64,000 nt of DNA from Symbiodinium natans (taxonomy: Eukaryota > Sar > Dinophyceae > Suessiales > Symbiodiniaceae), in contig CAJNDS010002661.1 of the NCBI GenBank assembly GCA_905221605.1, forward strand, positions 226,001-290,000, given 5' to 3'. Below, one piece after another: positions 1 through 11,075 of the stretch. The notes below the pieces were generated by a model. It did not search any database. It was not told the origin of the DNA and saw nothing but the letters and a program-made list of their open reading frames with translations. Position numbers and translations under genes: made by a program. Numbering within the stretch: the first letter of the stretch is position 1; each line of letters opens with the position of its first letter.

Positions 1-2780
1 GCCGCTGCCCGCTGCACGTTCCTTCTAAACGTGCCAAGAGCTGAATACGTGTGGCATGCCCACGAGCATGCCCACGATGCTCATATACAGTAACATGTGT
101 CCGACTGCTAGCGCCTCGTAGACGGACCTGTGTAAGATGATGTTCGCAGTTGAGCTCCAGGCCGACCCAGCACCGGTATTCTGCGGGTGAAACACGGCGA
201 AGTACATCGGCAGCTCTACGCCATACAAGTTCGGCCTCATCTTCCTCCATGATGTGGACAAGTGTTCCCGCTGGAGGTTCTGAGCTCAAGAAGTCCTCCG
301 CAAGGGGCCAATGATCAAAGTGCAGCGTCACCGGCTTGCTCGCAGGAAGCGGCGTCAGCCAGACGAGCACCGTGGCCATGCATAAGGAGGCTTCAAGCAG
401 ACGATGCAAGAAAATGGCCATCCCGGCAAATCCCGGCAAATATTGATTGGCGCAAGTCGGCTAAGGCGCTAAGGCACAATTCGAACCGCAAGCAGCTACA
501 AGCACGAAAGGGGGCTGAACAGGTGATTTTGTCTGCGACACATTGTGATTTCACACCTTAAAAACCATGACAGCCTGGTGTGACACTCTGCCCTTTGCCT
601 CCTTTCGACTCATCCTGCTCGAAACCCGGGTCCTTTGGCTTCCAACAAGTCCGTCCACGTCCCCAAAACATGAACACATGAACATGACTGATCAGCGTCT
701 CGTTCCTTTGCTCCCCTGAGAGGTCCTTTGAACGTCCTTGTGCAGCAGCGCGATGTTTCGCAAGCGCGACGCGGATTCGACTCGTGAGGCCTGAGGCCTG
801 CGTTCGTGTGTGCTTGCTTTGTCTCTTTGGATGGTTAGGCGGCGGTTTCCCGCCACACCTGCATTCTAGAAAAGTTTTGAAAACAAGCGTCATGTCGCGG
901 TTAGATTGGGCTGTTGGGTTGTTTTGAATGTGGTGCTGAAGGGTCACAGCGAAAATATTCCACAAATGCGACGCCTCAGCATTGACCATTAATTTTGCAG
1001 TTAAGTCACTTGTATAAGGCACGCACTACACACATCGCCCTGAAATGAAAAACATTGCGCCCATGAAGCTGCAGAGACGGCTACAGTAAGAACCAGTCAA
1101 GTCTCAAGACGCTGTACAAGCAAAACGCTGCCATGAAGGTGCTGAGTGCAAAGGGCCACACTACTGGACAAGCAACGGCATGCACAAGCACGAGGCCTGA
1201 GGGACAGCAAGCACACGATGACAATAAACGAGAAAAAATTCCCATCCAACACAGAAAACGTCATGACGTCCACAAGCATGAAATGTTTTTCCAGTATTAA
1301 CAAGGCTTTGCTTGAACCATCTCGTGGTGACCTTCGCTGGAAGGACAAGTCCAACAGCAGCCAATCAGCCACTCTGGTGTCAAAGTCCCCAGCGCATCAC
1401 GTGTGAGAGGAACGCACTTCTATGCGGCGATGATGGACGAGGACTGCCTGAGCCGCAAGGCGCTGAGCTTTGAGGTGTCTGGGTTCAAGTGTTCAAGTTT
1501 AGGCCGCGTGGTTGTGTAACCTGCCTGATCTGATCTGAGCAGATTGTCTGTAAGCCAGCATGCCACAAATTGCCCTGCCCCTCCAGCGCTCGAATAATCT
1601 CAAACTGAAGATCTCTGACATGTTGGCCCTCGGGGAAATGAGGGCACGTCAGCCACGAACACCGCGACCTGGACGATGTCCGAAGCTCAGAGCCAAGCAG
1701 GGTAGACATCAGTCCAGACACGCATTCAAAGGATTCAAAGGCGAGAAAAAAAACACATGCGACGTCATCAATCCACCGGAAAGCGACATGAGCCAAAGCC
1801 ACATCTGCACAAATGAAATCGGATGGACTGAGAAAGTGGGATCGTTGAAAACTTGTGTACACAACCGCACAATGGGGCTGGCTAATTAGGATCTTTTCTC
1901 TGCATTCAGAACACGCCCGACCTGAAGCTTAGAGCGTGAGTGTGTACGAGGTTGATCTTGTGGGATTCGACCGCACGTGGGTGAGAGGAGCGACGGGATT
2001 GAGAGTGAGATTTTGTTTGCGCGCGCCCTCTCTATTTCGGTTCTATTGGGGTGTCTGACGCATTCATCATGCACTGACTGCTGTGGTTGTAGGCTCCCTC
2101 CTTCCCGACATCCTGACAAGCACACTGCTCTATGAAAGGCATTGAGCTAATGGAAGCACTCTTGGGCAGCGCATCAAGCACAGGCACAGCAAATTTCAGT
2201 ACAAAAACTCGTGTTGCATCCGTCCTGAAGAGCCCCGCATCTTCACCGTCCCTCACATTTTCATTCACACCATCAAAGCCAAGGCTTGCCTTAAAGAAGC
2301 CCCCTTTAAACTGCTCGCCTCGTATCCATTGAGGGTTGGGACAAGGTCTGCCCAGGAATCAGAACCTGACGAAAGAGACATTCAAGAAATCTTGACTTTC
2401 CGTAGAACGCGGAGTCTTGCACGGAACCTCAACACTTGGAAATCGCTCCCATCCGCCGCTTGCTTGCGTGCATGCTCTGAATGAACTTTCGACTGCTTAC
2501 AAGACGCCCGATGCTTCGCAGCAAGAGATGAGCAAGTCCTGAAGCTGACGCTTCTTGATGAAGCTATGCTTGTTGCATGCTCTGGAGCCAGACGATTTCA
2601 GAAATTCAGGGTCTGGATTCCAAACCGCGCGTTTTGGTACAGGGACATTACAACATCCCTATGCCTGCCTCGACCCCGAAGACATGTCTGCCGAGGTACA
2701 TGTTTTGGCAGACATGCCGCTGTCGCATCGACGCCGCACTGTACGACAGAGCGTGGGGCTGAATCCTCGAAACTCACACT
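1..2780. other. No recognisable gene
   Basis: Short open frames occur on both strands, the longest 154 codons on the minus strand at 558-1022. None shows a recognisable motif, a biased composition or a plausible splice pattern. I see no repeat array. It may be intergenic or a long intron. Confidence 0.5.
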
Positions 2781-2783
2781 ACT

Positions 2784-2884
2784 GATATGGGGGAGGGGGG
2801 GGAGGGGTCCGCAAATAGGGATTCTACTATATTTGGGGTACCAAAGGGGTACCCCCATTTTGGGAAACGCCCATGTGCCGAATT
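2784..2884. mobile_element. Small inverted-repeat element, copy 1 (MITE/introner-like)
   Basis: A ~100-bp G/C-run element whose two arms are imperfect inverted repeats: the left arm has GGGGTCCGCAAATAGGG and the right arm, read on the minus strand, has TTTCCCAAAATGGGGGTACC. It is bracketed by TGATAT on both sides, a possible target duplication. Its right end (GGGTACCCCC then TTTTGGGAAA and GCCCATGTG) resembles the elements at 59760-59869 and 61353-61503. There is no coding capacity. Family assignment rests on this shared arm only. Confidence 0.5.
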
Positions 2885-4639
2885 GATATTCTCACAGATG
2901 CTCACAGTGATTGTCACATGGCCCACTCTGTCCAGATGACGTTAAAAAGCCTGAGTTTAACGCCTGGGCTCTGGGTCAGCCTAGGACTGTCGTAGGGCCG
3001 TTTTCCCTCCCCCCCTCTCGCCCCCCCTCCCCGCTATCCATCCTCCCCCGCAACCCCAAAATCAGCCTAGCACACTGCCGTGTTTTGCCCCCATCGCCTC
3101 CTCTCAAATCCATCCCAAATCCATGATGTTGTAAGGGTTAAGTCTGAGGCAGTCTGCAAACACAGGCTTCTTCACGGTCAATCCTCCTGAAACGTCATGA
3201 GCCCTTGGGCAACGATCTAGAGAGCGCTTGCAGCCAGATTCTGCGCAAATGCTGTTCTTTCAGGCAGGTCTGCACATGTTGAACTCCGCGTGGTCGCTGA
3301 GGGACTGACATCTCATCTTGTGAGTCAGCGGCAACATTGCACAATCTACTACTGTTGCTTCTGTGCCTGTGAAGCGAGCACTCCATTCCACTCCGCGAAT
3401 GGATCCTGCGACCTCATGCTACATCCGAAGAATTTGGAGCTCGCTGCAAAAACACAGCCAGTTGTAAGACTAGCGCAAGCGAAAGCCTTTCCTGCAGCGT
3501 GGAAATAATGGTGCAACCTATCTGCAACCCTGATTGATGAAAGATTGGTGGCACTGGCCCTCGTGCTTGTCCGGGTGACCTTTGCTTGGGTGGTGCTTAA
3601 GGCATGGCGTCAGGAGCGAATGGACAAGCCGAGGCATGCGCTCCACAAGCTCGAAGCATCTGATGCGGAGATGATGTATGCCTGCAAGCATGACTTCGCA
3701 CCGTGTTTAGTCTGAGTCCCCTCTATAAAGACAAGCTTGCCAATTCAGGGTTTGGGACTGTTTGGCGGGGGGGGGGAGGGGGAGGCGCGGGAAGTCCCTC
3801 CATAAGCTCCGGGATGGGGGACAGGCTCTTGAAATCTCAAGGCAAGAGTGTCTTGGATTTCAAATACCTGGGACTTTCGGGTTAAGGCCAAGCTCTTGCA
3901 ATCTCAATCCGCGCATGCATCTTTCAATGCCTATCTGCGTCAACAAACACAAGAAGTCGCATAATTTGATTTGTTGAAGTCTGCAGGTATTTCGGATCCA
4001 CTAAACATCTGAGCGGCCTGAGGGGCCTCTGCTGTCTGCCTCTAGAGATAACACACCACGACCTGCAGGAACAAAGGCTCGTGCCAGCGTGGGATAAACA
4101 GGTACGCACTGCACACCTCGACACCCAGCACCTTCATATGATTGAGCTACAGCTATCTTCACCCATGATGCCGCCCAGCGGCCAACGGCAAGCCTGCCTT
4201 CACATGTTCCTGGTGCTGTAGGGTAGCTTATCACCGAGCAGAAACCCACATGCTTTGCGGACGATGCCTACACTTTCAAGCTTCAACATAGAAGCGGCAT
4301 GAATCCACAGGCGAGGCTTTGAGGGATCAAGCGCGTCAGACTGCCTGAAGGGCGCCGGAGCTGGAGGCCAAGCCCGGCAAGTCGAAGGTACTTCTTGAGC
4401 CACAAGTCACAGGAACAACTTGCAAAAACGTGCTGGCGCATCAGTGTTGCTTGCAGTGAGGCATACAACTGAACAATGAATCCACAACTGGCTGCGGCAT
4501 CCTATATTGAAACCGAGCTCCCGCTCGAGTGCTATAAACCTGGACACAGCATGTGCAACACAAAGTATAACTTCGCTGGACGGCGCACTCCTGTCTTTGA
4601 GTAAGCCACTTCTGAACTTGCTGCCCAATTTCAGCCGTA
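2885..4639. other. No recognisable gene; homopolymer-rich patches
   Basis: A C/T-rich patch lies at 3000-3060 and a G-rich patch at 3766-3795. The open frames are short and lack recognisable domains. Nothing else is supported. Confidence 0.5.
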
Positions 4640-4952
4640 GTCATGCATGTTCAGATGCTCACGATCGCATGTCAAGCAACGGCTGGTTTCGCCGAAGTCA
4701 TGCGTTTTCAGATGCTCACGATCGCATGTCAAGCAACGGCTGGTTTCGCCGAAGTCATGCATGTTCAGATGCTCACGATCGCATGTCAAGCAACGGCTGG
4801 TTTCGCCGAAGTCATGCATGTGCATATGCTCACGATCGCATGTCAAGCAACGGCTGGTTTCGCCGAAGTCATGCATGTTCAGACGCTCACGATCGCATGT
4901 CAAGCAACGGCTGGTTTCGCCGAAGTCATGCATGTTCAGACGCTCACGATCG
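4640..4952. repeat. 57-bp tandem repeat, about 5.5 copies
   Basis: The unit starts GTCATGCATGTTCAGATGCT and recurs every 57 bp with few substitutions. Because 57 is 19 codons, several frames on both strands stay open through the array and produce repetitive artefact proteins. The array touches the 3' end of the Rubisco pseudogene, so the minus-strand frame runs from Rubisco remnant straight into the repeat. Confidence 0.9.
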
Positions 4953-4989
4953 CGGGCCAGTCTTGCCCGGTCGAGCCAGCCTTCTCGCA

Positions 4990-5990
4990 CGCGGCTCTCT
5001 TGGTGGGGGGCGGGCGTCCGCGGACCCATTCGCCCCGGGCGCTGCTTGCGGGCTGCAGCCAACTCCTGCGGCACAAGCGCCTGGAACGCGTAGCCGAGCT
5101 TCCCCCTCCAGCCTGGGTAGATCTGATCCCCGTCGTTCTGGAAAGCTCAGGAAGGCGCCCTTCATCTCGTCATGCGTCTTGGCAAACTCGATCACGCCAT
5201 CGCTGAGGCTGATGGGTCCATGCTGGCCGGACCTCCATGCCTTCCATGCCTCCTCACTCTGGCGGCAAGAGATGGCACCTGGCTTGGGGCCATCCTTGTG
5301 GCGGAAGGATCCACCACCGGCGGTCAGGATCACATTGGAGTGGCCCATGCAAGTTCTCATTGCCTTGACGACCTCCGGAATCCACCCGTTCATCTGGCAG
5401 AACATCGGAATGCCCTTGGGCTCGTCACGCTTGATGAAGCCACCTCCCAAGAAGGCATACCAGCTGGTTTCGGCAAAAGGCCTCGGACGCAGGCCCTGCT
5501 TCGGTTTGACCGCCATGAGGCCTGCATTCGTAGTGGCCTTGCCAAGGATGTGCCACATGCCCTCCACATTGGCGGCCGGGCCGTCGCAGAGGCGGAGGAA
5601 CGACGGGGGCAGGTAGACATTACTTATACCTCAGATCAACACTTCCCAAGCTGTCTACCAATCATCCGTGCGCAGGTGCCGCCTTTCAGCACTTTAAGCC
5701 ACGAACCCTGGTGTGGCCCGTGGCCAAGGCGAGGAAGTCCATCATGTTGCTGCGACCATCGGTGATGTTGCTGTCGAAGAGCAAAGTGGGGTAGGCGATC
5801 TTCATTTGCTCGCTGTCCGAGTCAATGTAATACACGAAGGCGTGCAGGGACATGGTGAAGTCGTCACTATTGCACACGTCACCTTCGCGAAGTTGGCAGC
5901 CATGGCCAGGTAGTCGTAATCGGCTTTTGGCTTCATGCTATACGCCGCAAGCACGTGGTTGCCATTCCTTGCAGCAAGCTTAGGTGAAGT
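4990..5990 (-). pseudogene. rbcL: Form II Rubisco large subunit, decayed and internally deleted
   Basis: Read on the minus strand, successive frames give pieces of a form II ribulose-bisphosphate carboxylase in the correct order: an N-terminal SMKPKADYDYLAMAANFA piece (~5880-5960), then YYIDSDSEQMKIAYPTLLFD (~5770-5850), VYLPPSFLRLCDGPAANV (~5570-5615), GGGFIKRDEP (~5430-5460, matching the KxDE carbamylation-site motif), GHSNVILTAGGG (~5320-5350) and DQIYPGW (~5115-5135). The piece ending VVKAMRTC joins directly to GHSNVILTAGGG, although in intact enzymes roughly 150 residues, including the HYHRAGH region, lie between. Several frameshifts and an in-frame stop separate the other pieces. Peridinin dinoflagellates encode form II Rubisco in the nucleus, so this supports the organism call. 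It cannot make a functional enzyme. Confidence 0.85.
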
Positions 5991-7438
5991 TGCACTTGCC
6001 TTCTGAAACCCTGTATCGGGCAATTTCTTCAAACCCCCGCGAGATCCCGTGAGCAACCTGAAATCTTTGGGCATTTTGATGGAGGCCTCAGGATCCAGCG
6101 CACAAGTGGCGCAGGAATGTGCTAGAATTGAACTGAAGCTGCAACTGAACAGGTTCTGGGCAAAAGGATGAAGGTTCGCGGGAGAGTTTTGCAGAATAAG
6201 AAGCACGAACAAATGCATGTGAAACAAAATGATCTGAAATCAACCAACCACAAACAGTATTCGGGCACATGTGTTCGCACACTCTCTCAAGTTCTTGGCG
6301 TTTCCGCGCAGAACACAGGTGGGTGAGCTGCATGCAGGTCACCTGGGAAGAACGTGCCAAGTTTCCTGCACTCACCATGCTTGTTGCTTGCGCATTGAAT
6401 TCGAACCCGCAAGCACACCTATAATACATACATGAAGTTGGACGCCGAGATTCCCCGCCAATAACAGCAGCAAGATGCCCACTCTTGAACAACTCCACAA
6501 CAAAAGCGAGAACAAGCAGGAAACATGCTACGCCCAGTGACCCCACGTCTCCTCCGTGCCATTACAGAAGATGGCAGCACCAGCAGCATCATTGCCTGGG
6601 TCAGGGTATCTTAACCATGAGCCAATCAACTTGCACGCAACGCCAGTCCAAACACACCGCAAACAGATTTGCGAACACGTCGTCGGATTCGTTGCAGGTG
6701 CCCTGGCGCACATTGCTGCGAATGAACTTCGACACCTTCGTAGCTCCAGGCCTGGGAGCTCCAGCGATTGGAAGTTGGCCAGGGTGGGCGTAGTGGGATG
6801 CGCAAGCAAGTTCCGTTTCATAACGGACCATGGGCAGGTGTCATTGAAGACGCCACGGTATCCCATGCTTGCCCAGAACGTCCTTGCTTGCACATCCCGC
6901 GGAGCCTCAGAGAATGACAGTCAATGTATCCCTGCGAAATTCATCTGTCACGGGTCTGTTAGTTTTTATCTGTTTTCCGCCCAGAATCCCGCAGAAAGCC
7001 GAGTATCCTTGGGGCAAGCCCGCAGAGATTCCCACCGAGTATCCCTGCACCCCAGAGAAGCTGCGGACAGGCCCACCGAGTTTCTCTGGAGCGACCACCC
7101 CCAGAGAATCCCGCAGAGCCGCAGTCTTTGTTGAAAGTTGCTGAATACATGCGAACAGCCAACCACCGAGTAAATGAATGAGCGGTAACTTCGAGACGAC
7201 GCATTGTCGTTAGAGAGTTGTCGTAGTGCAGAGAACGCGAGATTGCAAAGGCCATCAGCTGCCGCAAGCAGATGTTGGCCGACGCAAATGTCGTTAGAGA
7301 GTTGTCTATAACGTTATGTTGTTATATGACGAAGTTACAAAATTAAATTATGTGATGTATATAAGTATATATGTTAAAACAGTATTGTGTCAGCACACTG
7401 TTCTAATATTAGAGCACTATCTTAATGACACCGCATAC
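5991..7438. other. No recognisable gene; 18-bp direct repeat
   Basis: Open frames of up to 192 codons show no family signature. The 18-bp word TGTCGTTAGAGAGTTGTC occurs at 7205-7222 and again at 7289-7306. An AT-rich stretch follows to 7430, immediately before the retrotransposon fragment. Confidence 0.45.
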
Positions 7439-8609
7439 TGGGCCGGCGTTGCAGATGCTTTGCCGGTGATCCACGCCCGGCTGCCTGGATGCACTGGAGC
7501 ATGGCGGTGACAATGCCCCCAGCCTGCGTGCTGCTGCCGAGGCCCGTGAGCTTTTACGAGCCGAAGGCTGGGAAGCCTGCCCAGGCTGGCGAGAGATCCT
7601 CCAAGGAGCCCGCCCGGCCCCGCCGGAACACACCGGCCCGGGAGACTGGCCACATGGCTGGCAGTTTCATGCGTCGCGCACTCGCAACCAACATTTCCGC
7701 GACAGTATGATGCTGCCGGCTATGCTGCCGGATGCCCGGGCGCTGGTGCGGTCCCAATCGGGGCCTCATGCAGGGTCCTGGCTCACTGCCATACCAGCCG
7801 AGCCAGCCACGACGCTTGCGCCCCAGGCCATGCAACTCGCGCTCCGCCGCCGCCTGCGCATGCCACTCCCCCTCTGCCACGGCAGGTGCGGCCCGGCACC
7901 CGGCTGTGGGGCGCAAGTCGACCGCCTCGGCGACCACGCGCTCGCTTGCCCGCGAACCGGCCTGCTCGCCCGACGCGCCAAGGTCGTCGAGCGAGCGTGG
8001 GTCCGCGTTGCGCGCGAAGCCGTCGGTGCCGAAGGGCAGGTGGTGCCACAACAATGGCTCGTACACACCACGGCGCCTGGAGTGCGCGCGGAGGACAGAC
8101 GCCGCCTAGACGTGGTCATCTACGGGGCGACGCCTAACGGATCCGCGCTATGCTGCGATGCGACGCTGGTATCGCCACTTACACGCACGGGGCAACCACA
8201 GCCATGCACGGCCGACGTCGACGGCGCCGCCCTACGGGCAGCGGAGCGACGCAAGGCGGCCACCTACCCGGAGCTCCGGCGCCAAGGGCCGCAGAAGCTC
8301 CTGGTGCTTGGCAGCGAGGTCGGAGGGCGCTTCAACAGCGACGCGCAGCAACTGGTGCGAGACCTGGTCCGACTGCGGTCCTACAGAGCGCCGCCAGCCC
8401 TGCGCGCCGCCGCGTCTTCCGGCTGGACGCGTCGCTGGTGGGGCATGCTGTCTGTCGCAGTGCAGCAGGCAGTCGCAAGCACTGCCCTTGGGCAGCCATG
8501 GCCCCAACCGCCGCAAGCCAACAGCATTGCGGGTCCGCCGCTCGACCGCGTTCTCGACCTCGCAGAGGCCGAGGGGCCGAGCCGCCTGCCGCTGCGACAC
8601 CTGTCGTAG
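7439..8609 (+). pseudogene. Non-LTR retrotransposon copy A: C-terminal region with CCHC-like module and restriction-like endonuclease
   Basis: A 5'-truncated copy. The first piece (7439-7508, containing WAGVADALPVIHARLPG) is in one frame. After a one-base shift the frame runs open to the stop at 8607-8609, starting upstream of the first ATG at 7707. Visible parts are a Cys/His module (CGPAPG then CGAQVDRLGDHALAC, ~7890-7950), an arginine-rich RRRLDVVIYG followed by CCDATLVSPL (~8097-8175) that fits the PD-(D/E)XK endonuclease of R2/NeSL-type elements, and a tail SEVGGRFNSDAQQLVRDL. Such proteins nick target DNA for target-primed reverse transcription. RT itself is absent, so the copy is dead. 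The DALPV motif also occurs in copy B at about 15,270, so the two belong to one family. Confidence 0.75.
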
Positions 8610-9007
8610 TCGTAGGGCCTCGTAGGCTCCGTAGGACCCCTTCACTGACCGGACACAAAGTGGGCAGGAGTAAAAGAGCGAGAGGAAAAAAAAACACCAT
8701 AAATGTTGTAACACTATAAACTTTGATATAAGAATTTTGTAAGATCAGAACTATCGCAACAATGCGCCAAAAAACGAGAGTAACGAGCAGTTGCAATTCC
8801 TTTTCGTTTGTTGTTGCTGCTTCTGCTTCCGTGGGGACAGACCCTCTTCCGCGAAGCTTCCGCAGAGTTTCCAACATGCGGCCATGCGAACGTGTAATTT
8901 TTCAATTATATCATGCTGCATGCTATATTATTACAGTGTATTATTACACCATATTACATGATGTTATGTTCTTACACGCTTACACGATCATGGTACTATA
9001 TTAAGAA
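8610..9007. other. Retrotransposon 3' flank and AT-rich spacer
   Basis: This follows the stop of copy A. It has short A-runs at 8685-8697 and an AT-rich stretch at 8895-9010. No gene is seen. The A-runs could be the decayed 3' end of the element. Confidence 0.4.
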
Positions 9008-9341
9008 TTAATGCACCCTAGCAACGAGCCAGGAATCCTCGAAGCCAAGCCCCAGGAGCAGTTTCTCAACCGCCTCGTTCAGAAACCTGGCCGCACCCGC
9101 CGACCTGTAGGCTTGCGTGACGCCGAAGTACCGGATTTCGTTTCCGGAAACGACGGCGCCACCAACAGGTTCTCCCGCCTTTGAACGGTATTCGGCTCTC
9201 GCACTCGCACATGGCAGACAAGGAAGAATATTCAAACTGCCATGCCCAAGAGGGACATAGCGCCTGCCTCGGTGACCAGCCCGAGGAGGACATCGTCTGC
9301 AGCCAACCTTTCTCGCATGTCCGCCTGCAGGAGCACCACGA
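9008..9341 (-). pseudogene. Possible GNAT acetyltransferase fragment
   Basis: On the minus strand, 9197 down to 9008 reads GEPVGGAVVSGNEIRYFGV, then YRSAGAARFLNEAVEKLL and ends SWLVARVH-stop. This resembles the core of GNAT N-acetyltransferases, where the YRxxGxG/A motif binds acetyl-CoA. A second coding-like piece in another frame (VVVLLQADMRERLAADDV and MSLLGM, 9341-9241) lies just upstream with a possible GC donor after it. The phases I tried do not join cleanly, so this may be two exons or a frameshifted remnant. The match is by motif shape only. Confidence 0.35.
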
Positions 9342-10894
9342 CGGCCCTTAACCCTAGACTCCGCATTGGACCAACTGCAGTTTCCCTCAATGCAACCCGT
9401 GAACGTTGTTAATGGACATCGATAATTTCCAGAACACTCATTGCAAACCTGATCTTAGCATGGAGGCCTGTCGATATGCGAAGCTTTATTCTGCGACCCA
9501 TATTGTTTGGGGTTGCACGGAAAAATGCGAAGTTTCTGGGCCGGCCCTTTGGGCTAGCTTCAGATTCCCAAAACTTTTGGACCTGGGCTTCGCATAATAT
9601 CCTGAAATCCTGGCAAATGTCCAGGGACCCTCCGTAGAATATTACAGAATCTGCCTACAGCGGCGTTGCTGGGGCTTGGGGACGGCCTCCTGCAGACTGA
9701 ACGAACCCGCCAGGGCCCGCAAGCAGCCATCTGTCATGTCCGTGACCTGAAAAGTCCCCAAGCAAGCATCAAGAGAGGTCCGAATGAGGTGCAACCACCC
9801 AGTCGGCCTTGAACATTGCTGATGCAGAAGCACGAGAATCGCAAGAAGAAGCTTGAGCCGTAAATCGGAAGGCTGCACGCAAGCGATGGGAAGAACTCCA
9901 TCCATGAGCCTCTCTCTCTCCAGAGGCGATAGACTCAATGAAACTTAGGCGGGCTGCCCAGCGTTGAACGTCAAGATTCTGCAAGGGCGGATTTTGTACA
10001 GCGCGTTTGCAATAAAGCAAGGAGACAACAAAATTCCCAGAGGTGCAGTGCAGACGCACAGCTTGAGGAGTCCTTCTCATTTTCAGTGGGTCTTGCAAAG
10101 CGAACTTGCAGGGAGAGGCACAAGGCTCATATGCTCATGCCTGCACGGAGTTTCTCGACTGTTGACCATCCTTGTGAACCTTGACGACATCATGGCAAAT
10201 GGCAGAAGTGGGCGCACAAGAAACCCCGAACTCCAGAGGTTCGCAGCTTCGTGCTGTGATTCTAAAGAGCAGCCACTTCTGCAACGCAGCTGGCCATGCA
10301 GTGCACAGATCTCGCCAGAGGACCAAGGTCTCCCCACATCCTCAGCGGGAGCTTCCTGCACGTAACCGATCACCTAGGACCCTGCGACAACAAGGCCGAC
10401 GCTGAGCCATGACTCCCAACGCAGCACCGCTTTTGCGACGCAAGACCTACCGGAATGACGCAAAGCACCCCGAAACAGCCCTTCATGCGGGCTGCAAGGT
10501 GCTGGCAGGCATCGGCACAGTCCTACAACTCCACGCTCCTCGGTGTCCAGGCAAACACTGAAGCTCGCAGGGGGTTGTCCACCATCCTCAAGCTGACGTG
10601 TTTTGTCTCCATCATCGGCTCGCCCAGTGAAGAACAAGAAGCAAAGCTGAATGTTTGTGAGAGGCAGGACTACAACACCAGCGACATCGACGTTGTCGAG
10701 CGACTTGAGCTCTGCGACACAGTTACTTCCGCTGCCACGGTGGCTACGACCACAACTGCTGCGGCTACTACAACTACAACCAGTAGCACGACAGTCTGAG
10801 CACACATCGTGTTCAGCGACACCAACGGTGGAAGGCTGATTCATGGCACGGATGGGTCTTGTGAAGCGCTCATTCCACTGGGGCGACACAGTTT
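9342..10894. other. No recognisable gene; open frames overlap on both strands
   Basis: A minus-strand frame of 213 codons (10374-11015) starts inside the 42-bp repeat and a 114-codon plus frame (10455-10799) overlaps it. Neither has a recognisable domain. The plus frame ends in a Thr/Ala-rich tract coded by ACN repeats near 10,750-10,795. Confidence 0.4.
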
Positions 10895-11075
10895 GTAATG
10901 TAGCTCTTGGGGCAGGCAAACTGGGAGCCACATTTGGTAAAGTAGTTCTTGGGGCGGGCAGACCGGGCGACACATTTAGTAAAGTAGTTCTAGGGGCGGG
11001 CAAACCGGGCGACACATGTTGCTGTCACCCGCCAAGACATTTAGTAAAGTAGTTTTTGGGGCGGGCAAACAGGGC
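10895..11075. repeat. 42-bp tandem repeat, 3-4 copies
   Basis: Units contain GTAAAGTAGTTCTTGGGGC followed by GGGCAAACCGGGCGACACA. On the minus strand the unit is 14 codons (SPGLPAPRTTLLNV), so it looks like a proline-rich repeat protein. The last copy is interrupted by an insertion at about 11020. Confidence 0.75.

Noticed and set aside
4640-4952. Regular repeats considered as a CRISPR array
   Set aside because: Units are contiguous with no unique spacers, no cas genes are present, and the genome is eukaryotic.
4507-5616. 369-codon plus-strand open frame
   Set aside because: Its first half is the 57-bp repeat and its second half is antisense to the form II Rubisco pseudogene.
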